Positions 34,478-42,896 are shown, counted from the first letter of the stretch. The stretch is 64,000 nt of DNA from Prevotellaceae bacterium (GCA_022508665.1 JAFLUT010000003.1:37510-101509); one strand, 5' to 3'. A program made the numbers and translations. Notes: generated by a model not told the origin, from the letters alone.

Positions 34478-34924
34478 TTATTCTTCTTCCTTGTTTTCTT
34501 TGTTATCCTCATCACGTTCTTCATCCGTAGCGACAAACTCGTTGATGCCATTAGAAACGAGGATGTTGTACCATGAAAGCACCTTGCGCATGTCGGACAC
34601 ACGTACGCGGTCGGTGTCATAGTTTGGGAGTACTTTGGCGAAGAAGGCGACGATGTCGTCTTGGTCGGCTTTTTTTGGTGAGAGGTCAACGGTGGTGCCG
34701 TTGTAGTTCTGCTTAATGGACTCGAAGACAGAGGCGAGGCTCACTTCTTTGTCGTCGTTTGTGTAGATGGATATGTCGCCGAGCGAAACCACTCTGTCAG
34801 CACCGAAGGCAGGCATGCGTTTCTTTTGTTCGTCAACAGTTTCTACGATGAGGCTCTTGTTGCCACGTGACACGAGTTTGTAGAGTCCGGGCTTGCCTGA
34901 AATGGCGAGAATTTTCTTAATCAT
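34478..34924 (-). CDS. DUF5606 protein
   Basis: A 148-residue cytoplasmic protein of the Bacteroidota family DUF5606. The typical start MIKKILAISGKPGLYKLVSRGNKS (a small beta domain) is followed by FGADRVVSLGDISIYTND, a helical domain (residues 60-125) and a very acidic tail (ATDEERDEDNKENKEEE). Function is not known. Its start overlaps the coaE stop by 4 bp, so it is translationally coupled to coaE and is the last gene of the nusB-yajC-ybbR-coaE operon. Conserved linkage with coaE is, from memory, general in the phylum. Confidence 0.85.
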   Translation of the reverse strand: MIKKILAISGKPGLYKLVSRGNKSLIVETVDEQKKRMPAFGADRVVSLGDISIYTNDDKEVSLASVFESIKQNYNGTTVDLSPKKADQDDIVAFFAKVLPNYDTDRVRVSDMRKVLSWYNILVSNGINEFVATDEERDEDNKENKEEE

Positions 34925-35541
34925 GGTTGATTGGTTATAAGTTTTAGTATATTGTCTATTTGTTGCTCTATGTCTGCTTTGCCGTCGTTTATTATGCTGT
35001 AATCTGCACGGCTGATTTTCTCTTCGTCGTCGAGTTGCTGAAGCATTCGTGCCTCTATCTGCTGACGTGTCGCATTGTCACGTCTCATGGCTCGCTCCAT
35101 GCGTACTTCGATAGGTGCATGTACGGTTATCACGGCATCCACTGTATCTTGAAATCCTGCCTCAAAGAGCAAGGCGCATTCCTGTGCCACTATGGGCGTG
35201 GATGTGGCGGTAGAACCTCCGCCTATGTGATGTCTGCCCTGCTGTTCTGCCCATTTTATGAAGTCTCGTTTTACAGCGGGATGTACTATGCCGTTGATTT
35301 TCTTTCCGTTGTCGGGGCTGGCAAACAGAAACTCCGCTATTGCTGGCTTGTTGAGACAGCCGTTGATGTATGCTCTGTTGCCGACGAGTGAGCATAGTTG
35401 CTCTCTGATGTTCGGGTCTTCCTGCATGAGCCTCTTTGCTTCATCGTCGCAGTTATACACTGGTATGCCTCTGTCTTTCAGTCGGTTGCATACAAATGTC
35501 TTTCCGCTGCCGATGCCTCCTGTCACTCCCACCTTTATCAT
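34921..35541 (-). CDS. coaE: Dephospho-CoA kinase
   Basis: The last step of coenzyme A synthesis, phosphorylating the 3'-OH of dephospho-CoA. The 206 residues contain the P-loop GVTGGIGSGKTFVCNRL, the conserved NCDDEAKRLM after the first strand, HPAVKRDFIKW and the lid-region RRDNATRQQIEARM. Length is typical. It overlaps ybbR upstream and the DUF5606 gene downstream by 4 bp each, indicating tight coupling. Confidence 0.95.
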   Translation of the reverse strand: MIKVGVTGGIGSGKTFVCNRLKDRGIPVYNCDDEAKRLMQEDPNIREQLCSLVGNRAYINGCLNKPAIAEFLFASPDNGKKINGIVHPAVKRDFIKWAEQQGRHHIGGGSTATSTPIVAQECALLFEAGFQDTVDAVITVHAPIEVRMERAMRRDNATRQQIEARMLQQLDDEEKISRADYSIINDGKADIEQQIDNILKLITNQP

Positions 35542-36518
35542 TCCGTTTCCTGCTCTATCACATATTCAACATATTCGGGAGATATACGAAGGTTGCGTAT
35601 GTTGTTTGGCTTCTGGCTGACGTGTAGCCTGCAACGCTTGGTGTCGTTGGAGGTTTCCGAATAGTCCGCTATGATTATGAAATCGTCGGGCTTTATCTCG
35701 TCGTACAGTGTTGCGCTCACTAAGAACGTTACGCTTGTTTTGAGAGGGAACAGACGCATGATGCGGTTGTTCGGCACGTTGGCGCAGTAGATAGGCACTT
35801 GCAGTGTCTTGTCTATATATATGTCTACGCAGAATTTTGCTTTTACTGAATCTGGCGTCAACTTCACTCCACGTGGGGCATTGAGTGCCAGCCGTGCCAT
35901 GATAGTATCTTCTACCTCCGTATATATAATTTTCTCGGTGGATATGCTGCGTATGCTGTCATACATGTGGCTGGGAGCAAACACGTCGACCGAATCGGGC
36001 ATGAGGATTGTTTCGCCGAGAAATCGTCCTGTGGCAGTTGATATCTTCCCTCCAAATGTGACAGGCACACGTTTGTGCTGTCCGTGAGAATAGTAAACCT
36101 CTATTCTGTTGGGAGTTACGGAAGTGTACACCATGTCCTTGTCTGCCATTCTCACAACAGCCCGTCTGACAGCGTTTGCATCTATCACGATTTTGCCGTC
36201 TTGATTGTCTATGTCCTTGAATTTCAGTACTACTTCATGCTGTTCGTTGGCGAGGAACTTATGATATAGCGCATCCCACACTTTGCCCGTGTAGTTCACG
36301 TTCACTTGTTCTGGAAGGTCGCTCGTGAAGATTACCCTTGTTGGCACATCCTCTACTTTCAGAGTGTAGGCAATGCTCACCTCCTTTGTTTCCTGCAACG
36401 ACTGCATGAACCAAAAGGCTATGGATATGGCAAGAAATATCATAAACACAAGAAGATTGCGGTTGAACCTCACCAATCGCAATCTTCTCATTATGACCTT
36501 CAAGGAATAAGGAAACAT
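35538..36518 (-). CDS. YbbR-like (CdaR-type) membrane-anchored protein
   Basis: A 326-residue protein with one N-terminal membrane segment (LLVFMIFLAISIAFWFMQSL, about 24-43) and an extracytoplasmic beta-rich part made of YbbR repeats (for example VPVTFGGKISTATGRFLGETIL and VPIYCANVPNN). In Firmicutes the family (CdaR) controls the c-di-AMP cyclase; whether that applies here cannot be seen. The start at 36518 is kept because homologues, as I recall, have a short basic N-terminus before the membrane helix; the ATG at 36491 is an alternative. It overlaps coaE by 4 bp and follows yajC by 58 bp. Confidence 0.85.
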   Translation of the reverse strand: MFPYSLKVIMRRLRLVRFNRNLLVFMIFLAISIAFWFMQSLQETKEVSIAYTLKVEDVPTRVIFTSDLPEQVNVNYTGKVWDALYHKFLANEQHEVVLKFKDIDNQDGKIVIDANAVRRAVVRMADKDMVYTSVTPNRIEVYYSHGQHKRVPVTFGGKISTATGRFLGETILMPDSVDVFAPSHMYDSIRSISTEKIIYTEVEDTIMARLALNAPRGVKLTPDSVKAKFCVDIYIDKTLQVPIYCANVPNNRIMRLFPLKTSVTFLVSATLYDEIKPDDFIIIADYSETSNDTKRCRLHVSQKPNNIRNLRISPEYVEYVIEQETE

Positions 36519-36576
36519 AGATGTCTTTGTCTGCGTTTCTGTTTATAAGCCAAGTTTATGTCTGTATGCCAAACGA

Positions 36577-36882
36577 TTATTGCCTTACCTGCTGTGAGGT
36601 GTCAGCATAAACGTAGTTGCGGTCAATCTGGATGTTCACGCCCTTTGACACCTCGATAGTGAGGTATGGCTCGCCCTCGTTCAGAGACTTTACTGTGCCA
36701 TACACGCCGCTTGCCGTCACCACCTTGCTGCCTACCGTGAGGCTCTTGCGGAAGTTGTCAATCTCCTTCTGACGCTTACGCTGTGGGCGAATCATGAAGA
36801 AATATACAATGGCGAACATTAAGACAATCATGATAATCATGCTATAGTCGAAACCGCCTTGTGCTTGAATTAAATGTAACAT
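36577..36882 (-). CDS. yajC: Preprotein translocase subunit YajC
   Basis: A small inner-membrane accessory protein of the SecDF complex. The 101 residues have a single membrane helix (IIMIVLMFAIVYFFMI, about 16-31) followed by the diagnostic RPQRKRQKEIDNFRKSLTVGSKVVTASGVYG and a small beta domain. It lies between nusB (64 bp upstream) and ybbR, an order common in Bacteroidota. secD/secF are not in the window. Confidence 0.95.
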   Translation of the reverse strand: MLHLIQAQGGFDYSMIIMIVLMFAIVYFFMIRPQRKRQKEIDNFRKSLTVGSKVVTASGVYGTVKSLNEGEPYLTIEVSKGVNIQIDRNYVYADTSQQVRQ

Positions 36883-36946
36883 AGTCTGTTTGTTTTATAA
36901 TAATAAATAATGTGAATTTATAAAATCGTAAATAGTTAATCCTCTT

Positions 36947-37873
36947 TTAAGGCTTCGTAATGATATTGTCATGCTTCAGTTTCTTTGCCACCGCATCGAG
37001 AATGCCGTTCACATATCCCGGGCTTTTCGGCGTGCTGTACCACCGTGCCATCTCCACATATTCGTTGATAGTGACAGATGTAGGTATCTGTGGGAAACTG
37101 AGCATTTCGGCAATGGCTATCTGCATGATAATGACATCCATATATGCAAGGCGGCTGAACTCCCAGTTCTTCACGCAGCGCTCAATCAGCGAGCGGTAGT
37201 ACTCATCGTTCATCACTGTGCGGCGGAACAATCGAGTGGCAAAATCTTGGTCTTCGATGTCCTTGTATTCTGGCACCAGTTCTTGGTCAGCCCCATTCTT
37301 CGGGTCAAACCTCTTGATTGTTTTCAGCACGAAAGTGTCAACAATGTCCCTGTCGTCGTTCCAGTAGAGGCTCTGCTCCTCAAGAATATCGTCAATGCGC
37401 TCATCCTTCATGATGATATTCTTGTATATCTTCTTCCACACTCTCTTGTCGTCGTCGTATGTAGCCTCGTCAAGAGCCATGTAGTCGGCGTAATAGTCGC
37501 TCGCCACGATGTCCGCATACAGTTGCTTTATGTATGTGATTTCATCCTTCCACGTCTTCTTCTTCGTCTCCACAAAGTCCTGCAACTGCTTGTTGTTCTC
37601 CAACTGCGCCGCAAACTGATTGTCGGCAAAGCGGTGGCTCACGGGTTCGTCTATATGCCCCACCTTGTTCATCTGCTCCTTGTGTTCCACCTGCTCGAAA
37701 GCGTAGCGAGAAACGCTGACCATGAGCAGAAGCATATAGTTGTAGAGGTCATACGCTTTCGAAAGACTGAAAAGAAGTTCTTTCTCTGCCGTGTCTATAT
37801 TCTTGCCGTCATTTTGATAGTATGCGTATATCAGTTGCACTATTTTCAGACGGATGAGATTGCGGTTAATCAT
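36947..37873 (-). CDS. nusB: Transcription antitermination factor NusB (long form)
   Basis: Part of the rRNA antitermination complex with NusE, NusA and NusG. From the ATG at 37873 (MINRNLIRLKIVQLIYAYYQ) it has 308 residues; a TTG at 37888 would add five. It is twice the length of E. coli NusB. The extra N-terminal two thirds are helical and charged, and the NusB fold lies in the C-terminal part (about 190-300: VDTFVLKTIKRFD, RLAYMDVIIMQIAIAEML and VTINEYVEMARWYSTPKSPGYVNGILD). The long form is normal for Bacteroidota. It is the first gene of the operon and has a TAAATTTG box upstream. Confidence 0.9.
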   Translation of the reverse strand: MINRNLIRLKIVQLIYAYYQNDGKNIDTAEKELLFSLSKAYDLYNYMLLLMVSVSRYAFEQVEHKEQMNKVGHIDEPVSHRFADNQFAAQLENNKQLQDFVETKKKTWKDEITYIKQLYADIVASDYYADYMALDEATYDDDKRVWKKIYKNIIMKDERIDDILEEQSLYWNDDRDIVDTFVLKTIKRFDPKNGADQELVPEYKDIEDQDFATRLFRRTVMNDEYYRSLIERCVKNWEFSRLAYMDVIIMQIAIAEMLSFPQIPTSVTINEYVEMARWYSTPKSPGYVNGILDAVAKKLKHDNIITKP

Positions 37874-37898
37874 AAGTCTCTTTTTCAATTTTCGTGTG

Positions 37899-37906
37899 CA
37901 AATTTA
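37899..37906 (-). promoter_or_regulatory. -7 promoter box of the nusB operon
   Basis: TAAATTTG on the minus strand, 25 bp before the nusB ATG. The DUF3276 gene reads the other way; its own -7 box is less clear (CAATTTTG near 38005). Confidence 0.5.
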
Positions 37907-38052
37907 GTGATTTTCTCTGAAAAACGCTGCCTTTTTGCACGAATGATTGCGCCAAACGGAAAAAAACAGCCGAAATTGTTGTGTAAACGAAAAATAATTG
38001 ACAATTTTGTACCACAAATTCAAATGACATAACAATAAACATTAAAGATTAT

Positions 38053-38484
38053 ATGGGCGAAACAGACAAAGATTTGGTTTATTCCGAGAATGTCAAGGCT
38101 GGCAAGCGCATCTACTATTTCGATGTGAAGCAGAGCCGCAATGGCGACAAGTACATTGCCATAACAGAGAGCAAGAAGATAAATGAGGGAACATTCGAAA
38201 ACCCTCGTTTCGTGTATGAAAAGCACAAACTGTTCCTTTACAAGGAAGATTATGAGAAGTTTGTCGATGCGTTGTCAAAGACGCTGAAAGTGGCAAAAGG
38301 CGAAATGTCAGTAGAGGAAGCAGAGGCAGAGAAAGAACAGGCCGCCAATTCTTATGCAGAGGCAAAGGCTGCCGCAGAGCCAGCGCCGCAAGACGCACCA
38401 GCGGAAGAGCCTGCAGCAGAAGAGGAGCAGGCTGAAAAAGCAGAAAAGAAGAGTTTCCTCGACAAGATGAAGGACATCTTCTAA
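38053..38484 (+). CDS. DUF3276 PUR-alpha-like nucleic acid-binding protein
   Basis: A 143-residue protein. Residues 1-85 form a PUR domain (DUF3276): NVKAGKRIYYFDVKQSRNGDKYIAITESKK, then FVYEKHKLFLYKEDYEKFVDAL. Bacterial PUR proteins bind single-stranded DNA or RNA, for example BpuR of Borrelia. The remaining part is an Ala/Glu-rich, low-complexity tail (EAEAEKEQAANSYAEAKAA onward) ending in KKSFLDKMKDIF, which looks like a short amphipathic end. Its target here is unknown. A strong hairpin lies 25 bp downstream. Confidence 0.85.
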   Translation: MGETDKDLVYSENVKAGKRIYYFDVKQSRNGDKYIAITESKKINEGTFENPRFVYEKHKLFLYKEDYEKFVDALSKTLKVAKGEMSVEEAEAEKEQAANSYAEAKAAAEPAPQDAPAEEPAAEEEQAEKAEKKSFLDKMKDIF

Positions 38485-38508
38485 GTTTTTGGACAAAAAC
38501 AACCGACA

Positions 38509-38545
38509 AGCCCCCTGCAAAAGATAGCCCTTTATGCAGGGGGCT
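38509..38545 (+). terminator. Hairpin after the DUF3276 gene
   Basis: AGCCCCCTGCA (38509-38519) and TGCAGGGGGCT (38535-38545) form a perfect GC-rich 11-bp stem. No T-run follows, so it may stabilise the 3' end or slow polymerase rather than act as a classical intrinsic terminator. Confidence 0.55.
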
Positions 38546-38555
38546 AAACCATTAG

Positions 38556-38640
38556 CCGTTCATCGCCACATCGAAACACCGTTTACCGATGCGTCGATGA
38601 ACGGTGTTTCGATGTGGCGATGAACGGTGTATCACATATA
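38556..38640. repeat. 28-bp perfect inverted repeat made of 23-bp repeat units
   Basis: The arms at 38556-38583 and 38600-38627 are perfect reverse complements with a 16-nt loop. The right side also reads as two tandem 23-bp units (38595-38617, 38618-38640) starting CGATGAACGGTGT. The same unit is found in the array at 52.6 kb. The arrangement looks like units in opposite orientation, as in a small MITE-like element. Confidence 0.85.
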
Positions 38641-38731
38641 ATATATATTATAACCCATTTTTTTCTGACGAGAACCATTTCGCAATGACAGCATAAAATG
38701 CTGTGTTTCTGTAAAAAAAGACAGCAAATTC

Positions 38732-38762
38732 TTGGTCATTTTCCGCAAAAGCCGTACCTTTG
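38732..38762 (+). promoter_or_regulatory. Promoter of rplY
   Basis: TTG (38732-38734), 20 nt spacer, then TACCTTTG (38755-38762): a near-ideal Bacteroidota promoter. The start of transcription at about 38769 leaves a leader of about 135 nt. Confidence 0.75.
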
Positions 38763-38768
38763 CACCGC

Positions 38769-38903
38769 TTTTTGAGCAACACATAGGCGTGCCGGCACAG
38801 TTCCGCAGTCGCAGTGTGATGGCGAATTAAGCGTCAAGGATTGGGGCAATGCTCCAAGATTTGAGAAACTTAATTTATAGTAACACAAAAACAAATCAAA
38901 AAA
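38769..38903 (+). promoter_or_regulatory. Long 5' leader of rplY, possibly structured
   Basis: About 135 nt of leader with more GC than the other intergenic regions. It contains the palindrome GTGCCGGCAC and a 7-bp stem TTGGGGC-AAT-GCTCCAA close to the gene. Leaders of ribosomal protein genes are often autoregulatory; here that is inference. Confidence 0.4.
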
Positions 38904-39500
38904 ATGAGAGAAATTACACTCAATGCTACAACTCGCACAGAGTTCGGCAAGAAGGCAAGCCGCGACCTCCGTCGCGCAGGTCAAATCCCAGCAGTATTCT
39001 ACGGAGTAGAGAAGGGTGAAGACGGACTGCCAGTTTCAAAGTCAATTCAGATTTCAGAGAAGGAACTCGCAAAACTTCTCTACACTCCAAACGTTTACAT
39101 CGTCAACCTCATCGTAGACGGCAACCCTGTGAAGGCAATCCTCAAGGACTTGCAGTGCGACTTCGTTACTGACCGTCCTGTACACGTTGACTTCTATCAG
39201 ATTACAGAGGACAAGCCAGTTGTATTTGAAATTCCAGTTAAACTCAATGGTCTTGCAGAAGGTGTTAAGGCCGGTGGTAAACTTGCGCTCAGCGTGCGCA
39301 AACTTGCTGTCAAGGCTCTCTACACTCAGTTCCCAGACACGCTCGACATCGACGTTACAAACCTCGGCCTTGGCAAGTCAATGAAGGTTGGAGCGCTTTC
39401 ATACGAAGGCCTCGAAATCATCACTTCCAAGGAAGTTGTCGTTTGCTCTGTCCGCATGACTCGTGCCGCTCGTGCCGCACAAGCAGAGGCTGCGAAATAA
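38904..39500 (+). CDS. rplY: 50S ribosomal protein L25/Ctc
   Basis: Binds 5S rRNA in the large ribosomal subunit. The 198 residues make the long, two-domain Ctc/TL5 form. The N-terminal L25 domain (1-90) contains ATTRTEFGKKASRDLRRAGQIPAVFYG. The C-terminal TL5 beta domain (95-190) contains VHVDFYQITEDKPVVFEIPVKLNG and GLGKSMKVGAL, and a short Ala-rich end follows. It precedes pth and hslR, a common grouping. A terminator follows at 39528. Confidence 0.96.
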   Translation: MREITLNATTRTEFGKKASRDLRRAGQIPAVFYGVEKGEDGLPVSKSIQISEKELAKLLYTPNVYIVNLIVDGNPVKAILKDLQCDFVTDRPVHVDFYQITEDKPVVFEIPVKLNGLAEGVKAGGKLALSVRKLAVKALYTQFPDTLDIDVTNLGLGKSMKVGALSYEGLEIITSKEVVVCSVRMTRAARAAQAEAAK

Positions 39501-39527
39501 TCATTGAGGCAACAGCGAAAAGAGAAT

Positions 39528-39560
39528 AGGAGTCACGTTGCGTGGCTCCTATATTTTTTC
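39528..39560 (+). terminator. Intrinsic terminator after rplY
   Basis: TAGGAGTCAC (39528-39537) pairs with GTGGCTCCTA (39543-39552), including one G-T pair. The loop is GTTGC, and a T6 run follows at 39555-39560. Confidence 0.8.
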
Positions 39561-39642
39561 CTCTGCGCTGCTTGTGAGCATTGATGTGCGAAGCACGTGT
39601 CCGCCATGCTTTGCGCCACTCCTAAAACACTGATTGCTAACA

Positions 39643-40260
39643 ATGTGGTTGATAGATTTATTCAAAAAGAAGAAAACAGAAACGGTAGATAGCAGTATGA
39701 AATATCTGATAGCAGGCCTTGGAAACATCGGCGACGAATACGTAGGCACTCGCCACAACATCGGCTTCCGCACTCTCGACGCCTTTGCCGACAAACTCGG
39801 CGTGGAGTGGGCGGACAAACGCTATGGCGCCATATCCAAAGTGCGTGTAAAAAACGCAGAACTCACCCTGCTCAAACCGTCTACATATATGAACCTCTCG
39901 GGTCAGGCGATACGCTACTGGCTTCAGCAGGAGAAGATACTAGTGGAAAATCTGCTCGTCATCGTCGACGACCTCAGCCTTCCAGTGGGCAAAGTCCGCA
40001 TGCGTGGCAATGGAAGCGCAGGAGGACATAACGGACTGAAAAACATAGAGTCATGCCTGATGACCCAAACCTACGCTCGAATAAAGTTCGGCATTGGCAA
40101 CGACTTCCCCAAAGGGAGGCAGGTAGATTTTGTTCTCGGCACATTCAGCGACGAGGAAAACAAAATCATAGACGAGAAACTCGATTACGTGGGCGACATG
40201 ATAAAGAGTTTCTGTCTGCAAGGGTTGGAACGCACCATGAACCAGTATAACAAGAAATAA
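39643..40260 (+). CDS. pth: Peptidyl-tRNA hydrolase
   Basis: Frees tRNA from peptidyl-tRNA dropped by the ribosome. From the ATG at 39643 it has about 205 residues; an ATG at 39697 ([15 protein letters not shown]) matches the usual family start, and the extra 18 residues (basic, FKKKKTE) may be real or not. Seen are [22 protein letters not shown] with the catalytic His, [28 protein letters not shown] and [14 protein letters not shown]. It is followed after 2 bp by hslR. Confidence 0.95.
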   Translation: MWLIDLFKKKKTETVDSSMKYLIAGLGNIGDEYVGTRHNIGFRTLDAFADKLGVEWADKRYGAISKVRVKNAELTLLKPSTYMNLSGQAIRYWLQQEKILVENLLVIVDDLSLPVGKVRMRGNGSAGGHNGLKNIESCLMTQTYARIKFGIGNDFPKGRQVDFVLGTFSDEENKIIDEKLDYVGDMIKSFCLQGLERTMNQYNKK

Positions 40261-40262
40261 CA

Positions 40263-40727
40263 ATGGAAGCACGACTCGACAAATGGCTCTGGGCAGCCCG
40301 CATTTTCAAGACACGCACAATTGCTGCCGATGCCTGCAAGAATGGACGTGTCACCATAGGGGGCGTAAAGCAGAAAGCATCGAAAATGATAAAAGAGGGC
40401 GACATTATAGAAGTACGCAAGCCCCCAATCACCTACTCCTTCAAGGTATTGAAAGCAATACAGAACCGTGTAGGCGCAAAATTAGTTCCAGAAGTGCTGG
40501 AGAACGTCACCTCCAAAGACCAACTCGAACTCCTCGAAATGAACCGCATCAGTGGCTTTGTCGGCAGGGCGAGAGGCACAGGGCGGCCAACCAAAAAGGA
40601 GCGCCGTGACCTCGACGACTTCATTCAGCCAGCCTTTTTCGGCGATTTCGACATGGATTTCGACTTCGATGACGACTCCGACTTTGACCTTGATGACGAT
40701 TCCAACTTTGGCTATGACGAAAATTAA
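40263..40727 (+). CDS. hslR: S4-domain RNA-binding protein Hsp15
   Basis: Binds the 50S subunit carrying a stalled nascent chain and helps recycle it. The 154 residues start with an S4 domain (MEARLDKWLWAARIFKTRTIAADACKNGRV, with IEVRKPPITYSFKVL after it). The middle part (GFVGRARGTGRPTKKERRDL) is the basic region typical of Hsp15. The end is unusual: a tail of about 30 residues made mostly of Asp and Phe (FDMDFDFDDDSDFDLDDDS). Such an acidic tail could mimic nucleic acid or limit binding; this is inference. It lies 2 bp after pth. Confidence 0.93.
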   Translation: MEARLDKWLWAARIFKTRTIAADACKNGRVTIGGVKQKASKMIKEGDIIEVRKPPITYSFKVLKAIQNRVGAKLVPEVLENVTSKDQLELLEMNRISGFVGRARGTGRPTKKERRDLDDFIQPAFFGDFDMDFDFDDDSDFDLDDDSNFGYDEN

Positions 40728-40792
40728 GGTTTTGACCAAAGTGTCATTGGCGAAGAAAAATAAATTCTCTCCACCAATGCCGCATAATTACG

Positions 40793-40827
40793 ACCGCTCT
40801 TTCCCGCTAACGAAAGAGCGGTTTTTG
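40793..40827 (+). terminator. Intrinsic terminator after hslR
   Basis: ACCGCTCTTTC (40793-40803) and GAAAGAGCGGT (40812-40822) form a perfect 11-bp stem with an 8-nt loop, followed by a T-run. Confidence 0.85.
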
Positions 40828-40849
40828 TGTTTCTTTTGTCGACGGCTGA

Positions 40850-40904
40850 CCTCTGAAACTCCCTGCCGTTCACGATTACAATAGTCAGCGGTGACAGATT
40901 ATAA
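40850..40904. repeat. 55-bp dispersed repeat, copy 1
   Basis: Matches 63946-64000 at 52 of 55 positions (same strand), beginning CCTCTGAAACTCCCTGCCGT. The second copy reaches the edge of the window, so the element may be longer there. Here it runs into a 23-bp tandem repeat. Confidence 0.85.
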
Positions 40905-40925
40905 TAGTCAGCCAATGCAGATTAT
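40874..40925. repeat. 23-bp tandem array (GATTAnAATAGTCAGC type)
   Basis: Two units (40874-40896, 40897-40919), each starting GATTACAATAGTCAGC or GATTATAATAGTCAGC and ending GCA or ACA, and the start of a third (GATTAT). It overlaps the 55-bp dispersed repeat. The rest of the gap to 41129 shows nothing else I can name. Confidence 0.75.
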
Positions 40926-41129
40926 CCCTCTCGGCGGTTGGCTGCTAGTTCGTTCAAAGGGCGACAGTTTTTTTGCCGGGCGGTTGTTGCCTTCTATGCT
41001 AATTTCCGCTGAGCGATAGTGCTGAGAGGTTGTTGCAAACTCGCCATTGCAATTTGGGTGAAATGCAATAGTTGGATGTGTATTTTTGTGTTTTTCTTTC
41101 TGAAATTTTCTTAAATGAAAAATAATGCC

Positions 41130-41137
41130 TACCTTTG
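41130..41137 (+). promoter_or_regulatory. -7 promoter box of the glycogen genes
   Basis: TACCTTTG, 42 bp before the glycogen synthase start. No convincing -33 box. Confidence 0.55.
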
Positions 41138-41179
41138 CCGGCGATTTGATTTTAAGGTAAGAAATTCTCTTAGACATTT

Positions 41180-42853
41180 ATGGCTAAAAAGAAACAGGAA
41201 CCACACTATATTTTTGAGTCCAGTTGGGAGGTTTGCAATAAGGTGGGTGGCATATATACAGTGTTGTCAACACGTGCAAAGACCCTTCAAGAAGCATTTC
41301 CAGATAAAGTTTTTTTCATAGGTCCCGATTTTTGGGAAGGCAAGAAAAATCCATTGTTCAAAGAGAGCAAGACACTGTTGGCAAAGTGGAGAAAAAGTGC
41401 TTTGCAATATGACGGTGTATCGTTCCGCATTGGCCGTTGGCAGGTGCCGGGCGAGCCTATTGCTATTTTGGTAGATTTCAAGCCTTTCTTCGAGAATAAG
41501 AATGACATTTTCGGTTGGGCGTGGGAAAACTTTCAGGTTGATTCGCTGCATGCTTACGGCGATTATGATGAGAGCCTCGTGTTTTCGTGGGCTGCAGGCA
41601 AGGTGGTGGAGAGTTACTACAAGTTCTTCGGACTGACAAAGGAGGACAACGTTGTTTTTCAGGCGCATGAGTGGCAGACGTGCTTGGCTGCGCTGTATGT
41701 GAAGAAATATGTGCCAGAGGTGGCAACGATATTTACCACCCACGCCACGACAATAGGGCGTTCTATTGCTGGCAACGGAAAGCCTCTCTATGATTATCTG
41801 CCAGCATATAACGGTGACCAAATGGCGGCAGAACTGAATGTGGAGGCAAAGCACTCGGTGGAGAAGAAGGCTGCATGGAATGTCGACTGCTTTACTACTG
41901 TAAGCGAGATAACAGGCAAAGAATGTGCCGAACTGTTGGATAAGCCTGCCGATGAAATTCTGATGAATGGCTTTGAGAATGATTTTGTACCGTCGCCTGT
42001 CGCTAAGTTCAACGACGCACGCAAGGAGGCTCGCAAGAGTTTGCTGAAAGTGGCAAACACGCTTATGGGTACGGAACTTGACGACGACACTATAATAATA
42101 AGTACGGGAGGACGATACGAATATCAGAACAAGGGCATAAACGTGTATGTGGATGCTCTTAGTCGTCTGCGCTGGGATAACCGACTGGAGAAGAATGTCT
42201 TGGCATTTGTCATGGTTCCTGCATGGATGAAAGAGGCTCGCCAAGACTTGAAGGCGGCTCTTGCAGAAAAGAAGGGATGTGCGAAAGGTGAGCCTGTGGG
42301 CGACCCACGCATTACTCATGTTCTGCATGAACAGGACAACGACAAGGTGCTTGCCCAAATGAATTGGCTCGACATGCACAACCGCCCGGAGGACAAGGTG
42401 AAGGTTATCTTTGTTCCTTGCTATCTTGACGGCACGGACGGCATATTCAACAAGCACTATTATGACTTGCTCATAGGTAACGACCTTACAGTGTTCCCGT
42501 CGTATTATGAACCTTGGGGCTATACCCCCACGGAGTCGGTAGCGTTCCACGTTCCTTGCATTACCACCGACCTTGCAGGCTTTGGCATTTGGGCTAATGG
42601 CTTGAAGGGTGGGGCGAGTGAGATTGAAGATGGTGTGAAGACAATTCATCGCTCGGACTACAATTTTGACGAAGTGAGCGACACGATAAGAGACACAATC
42701 TTGAAGTTCTCTCAGTTCGACAAGAAGCAGGTGAACGCTGCACGCAAGAATGCTGAGAAGGTGGCGGAGAAGGCGCTGTGGAAGCATTTCATAAAGTACT
42801 ATTACGAAGCATACGATAAGGCTCTCGCATCACGCGATGAGCGTATAAAATAA
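41180..42853 (+). CDS. Glycogen synthase, GT3 (eukaryote-like) type
   Basis: Builds glycogen from UDP- or ADP-glucose. The 557 residues belong to glycosyltransferase family 3, the yeast/animal GYS type, rather than the usual bacterial GT5 GlgA. Evidence is FESSWEVCNKVGGIYTVLSTR at the N-terminus, VVFQAHEWQTCLAALYVKK, TIFTTHATTIGRSIAG, and the C-terminal FPSYYEPWGYTPTESVAFHVPC with the conserved Glu pair of the donor site. Bacteroidota are known to carry this type. The phosphorylase follows after 43 bp, so synthesis and breakdown are in one unit. No branching or debranching enzyme is in the window. Confidence 0.9.
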   Translation: MAKKKQEPHYIFESSWEVCNKVGGIYTVLSTRAKTLQEAFPDKVFFIGPDFWEGKKNPLFKESKTLLAKWRKSALQYDGVSFRIGRWQVPGEPIAILVDFKPFFENKNDIFGWAWENFQVDSLHAYGDYDESLVFSWAAGKVVESYYKFFGLTKEDNVVFQAHEWQTCLAALYVKKYVPEVATIFTTHATTIGRSIAGNGKPLYDYLPAYNGDQMAAELNVEAKHSVEKKAAWNVDCFTTVSEITGKECAELLDKPADEILMNGFENDFVPSPVAKFNDARKEARKSLLKVANTLMGTELDDDTIIISTGGRYEYQNKGINVYVDALSRLRWDNRLEKNVLAFVMVPAWMKEARQDLKAALAEKKGCAKGEPVGDPRITHVLHEQDNDKVLAQMNWLDMHNRPEDKVKVIFVPCYLDGTDGIFNKHYYDLLIGNDLTVFPSYYEPWGYTPTESVAFHVPCITTDLAGFGIWANGLKGGASEIEDGVKTIHRSDYNFDEVSDTIRDTILKFSQFDKKQVNAARKNAEKVAEKALWKHFIKYYYEAYDKALASRDERIK

Positions 42854-42896
42854 ATATCAACGTTAAACAACCCTAAAATTCAATAAACAGATTTTT

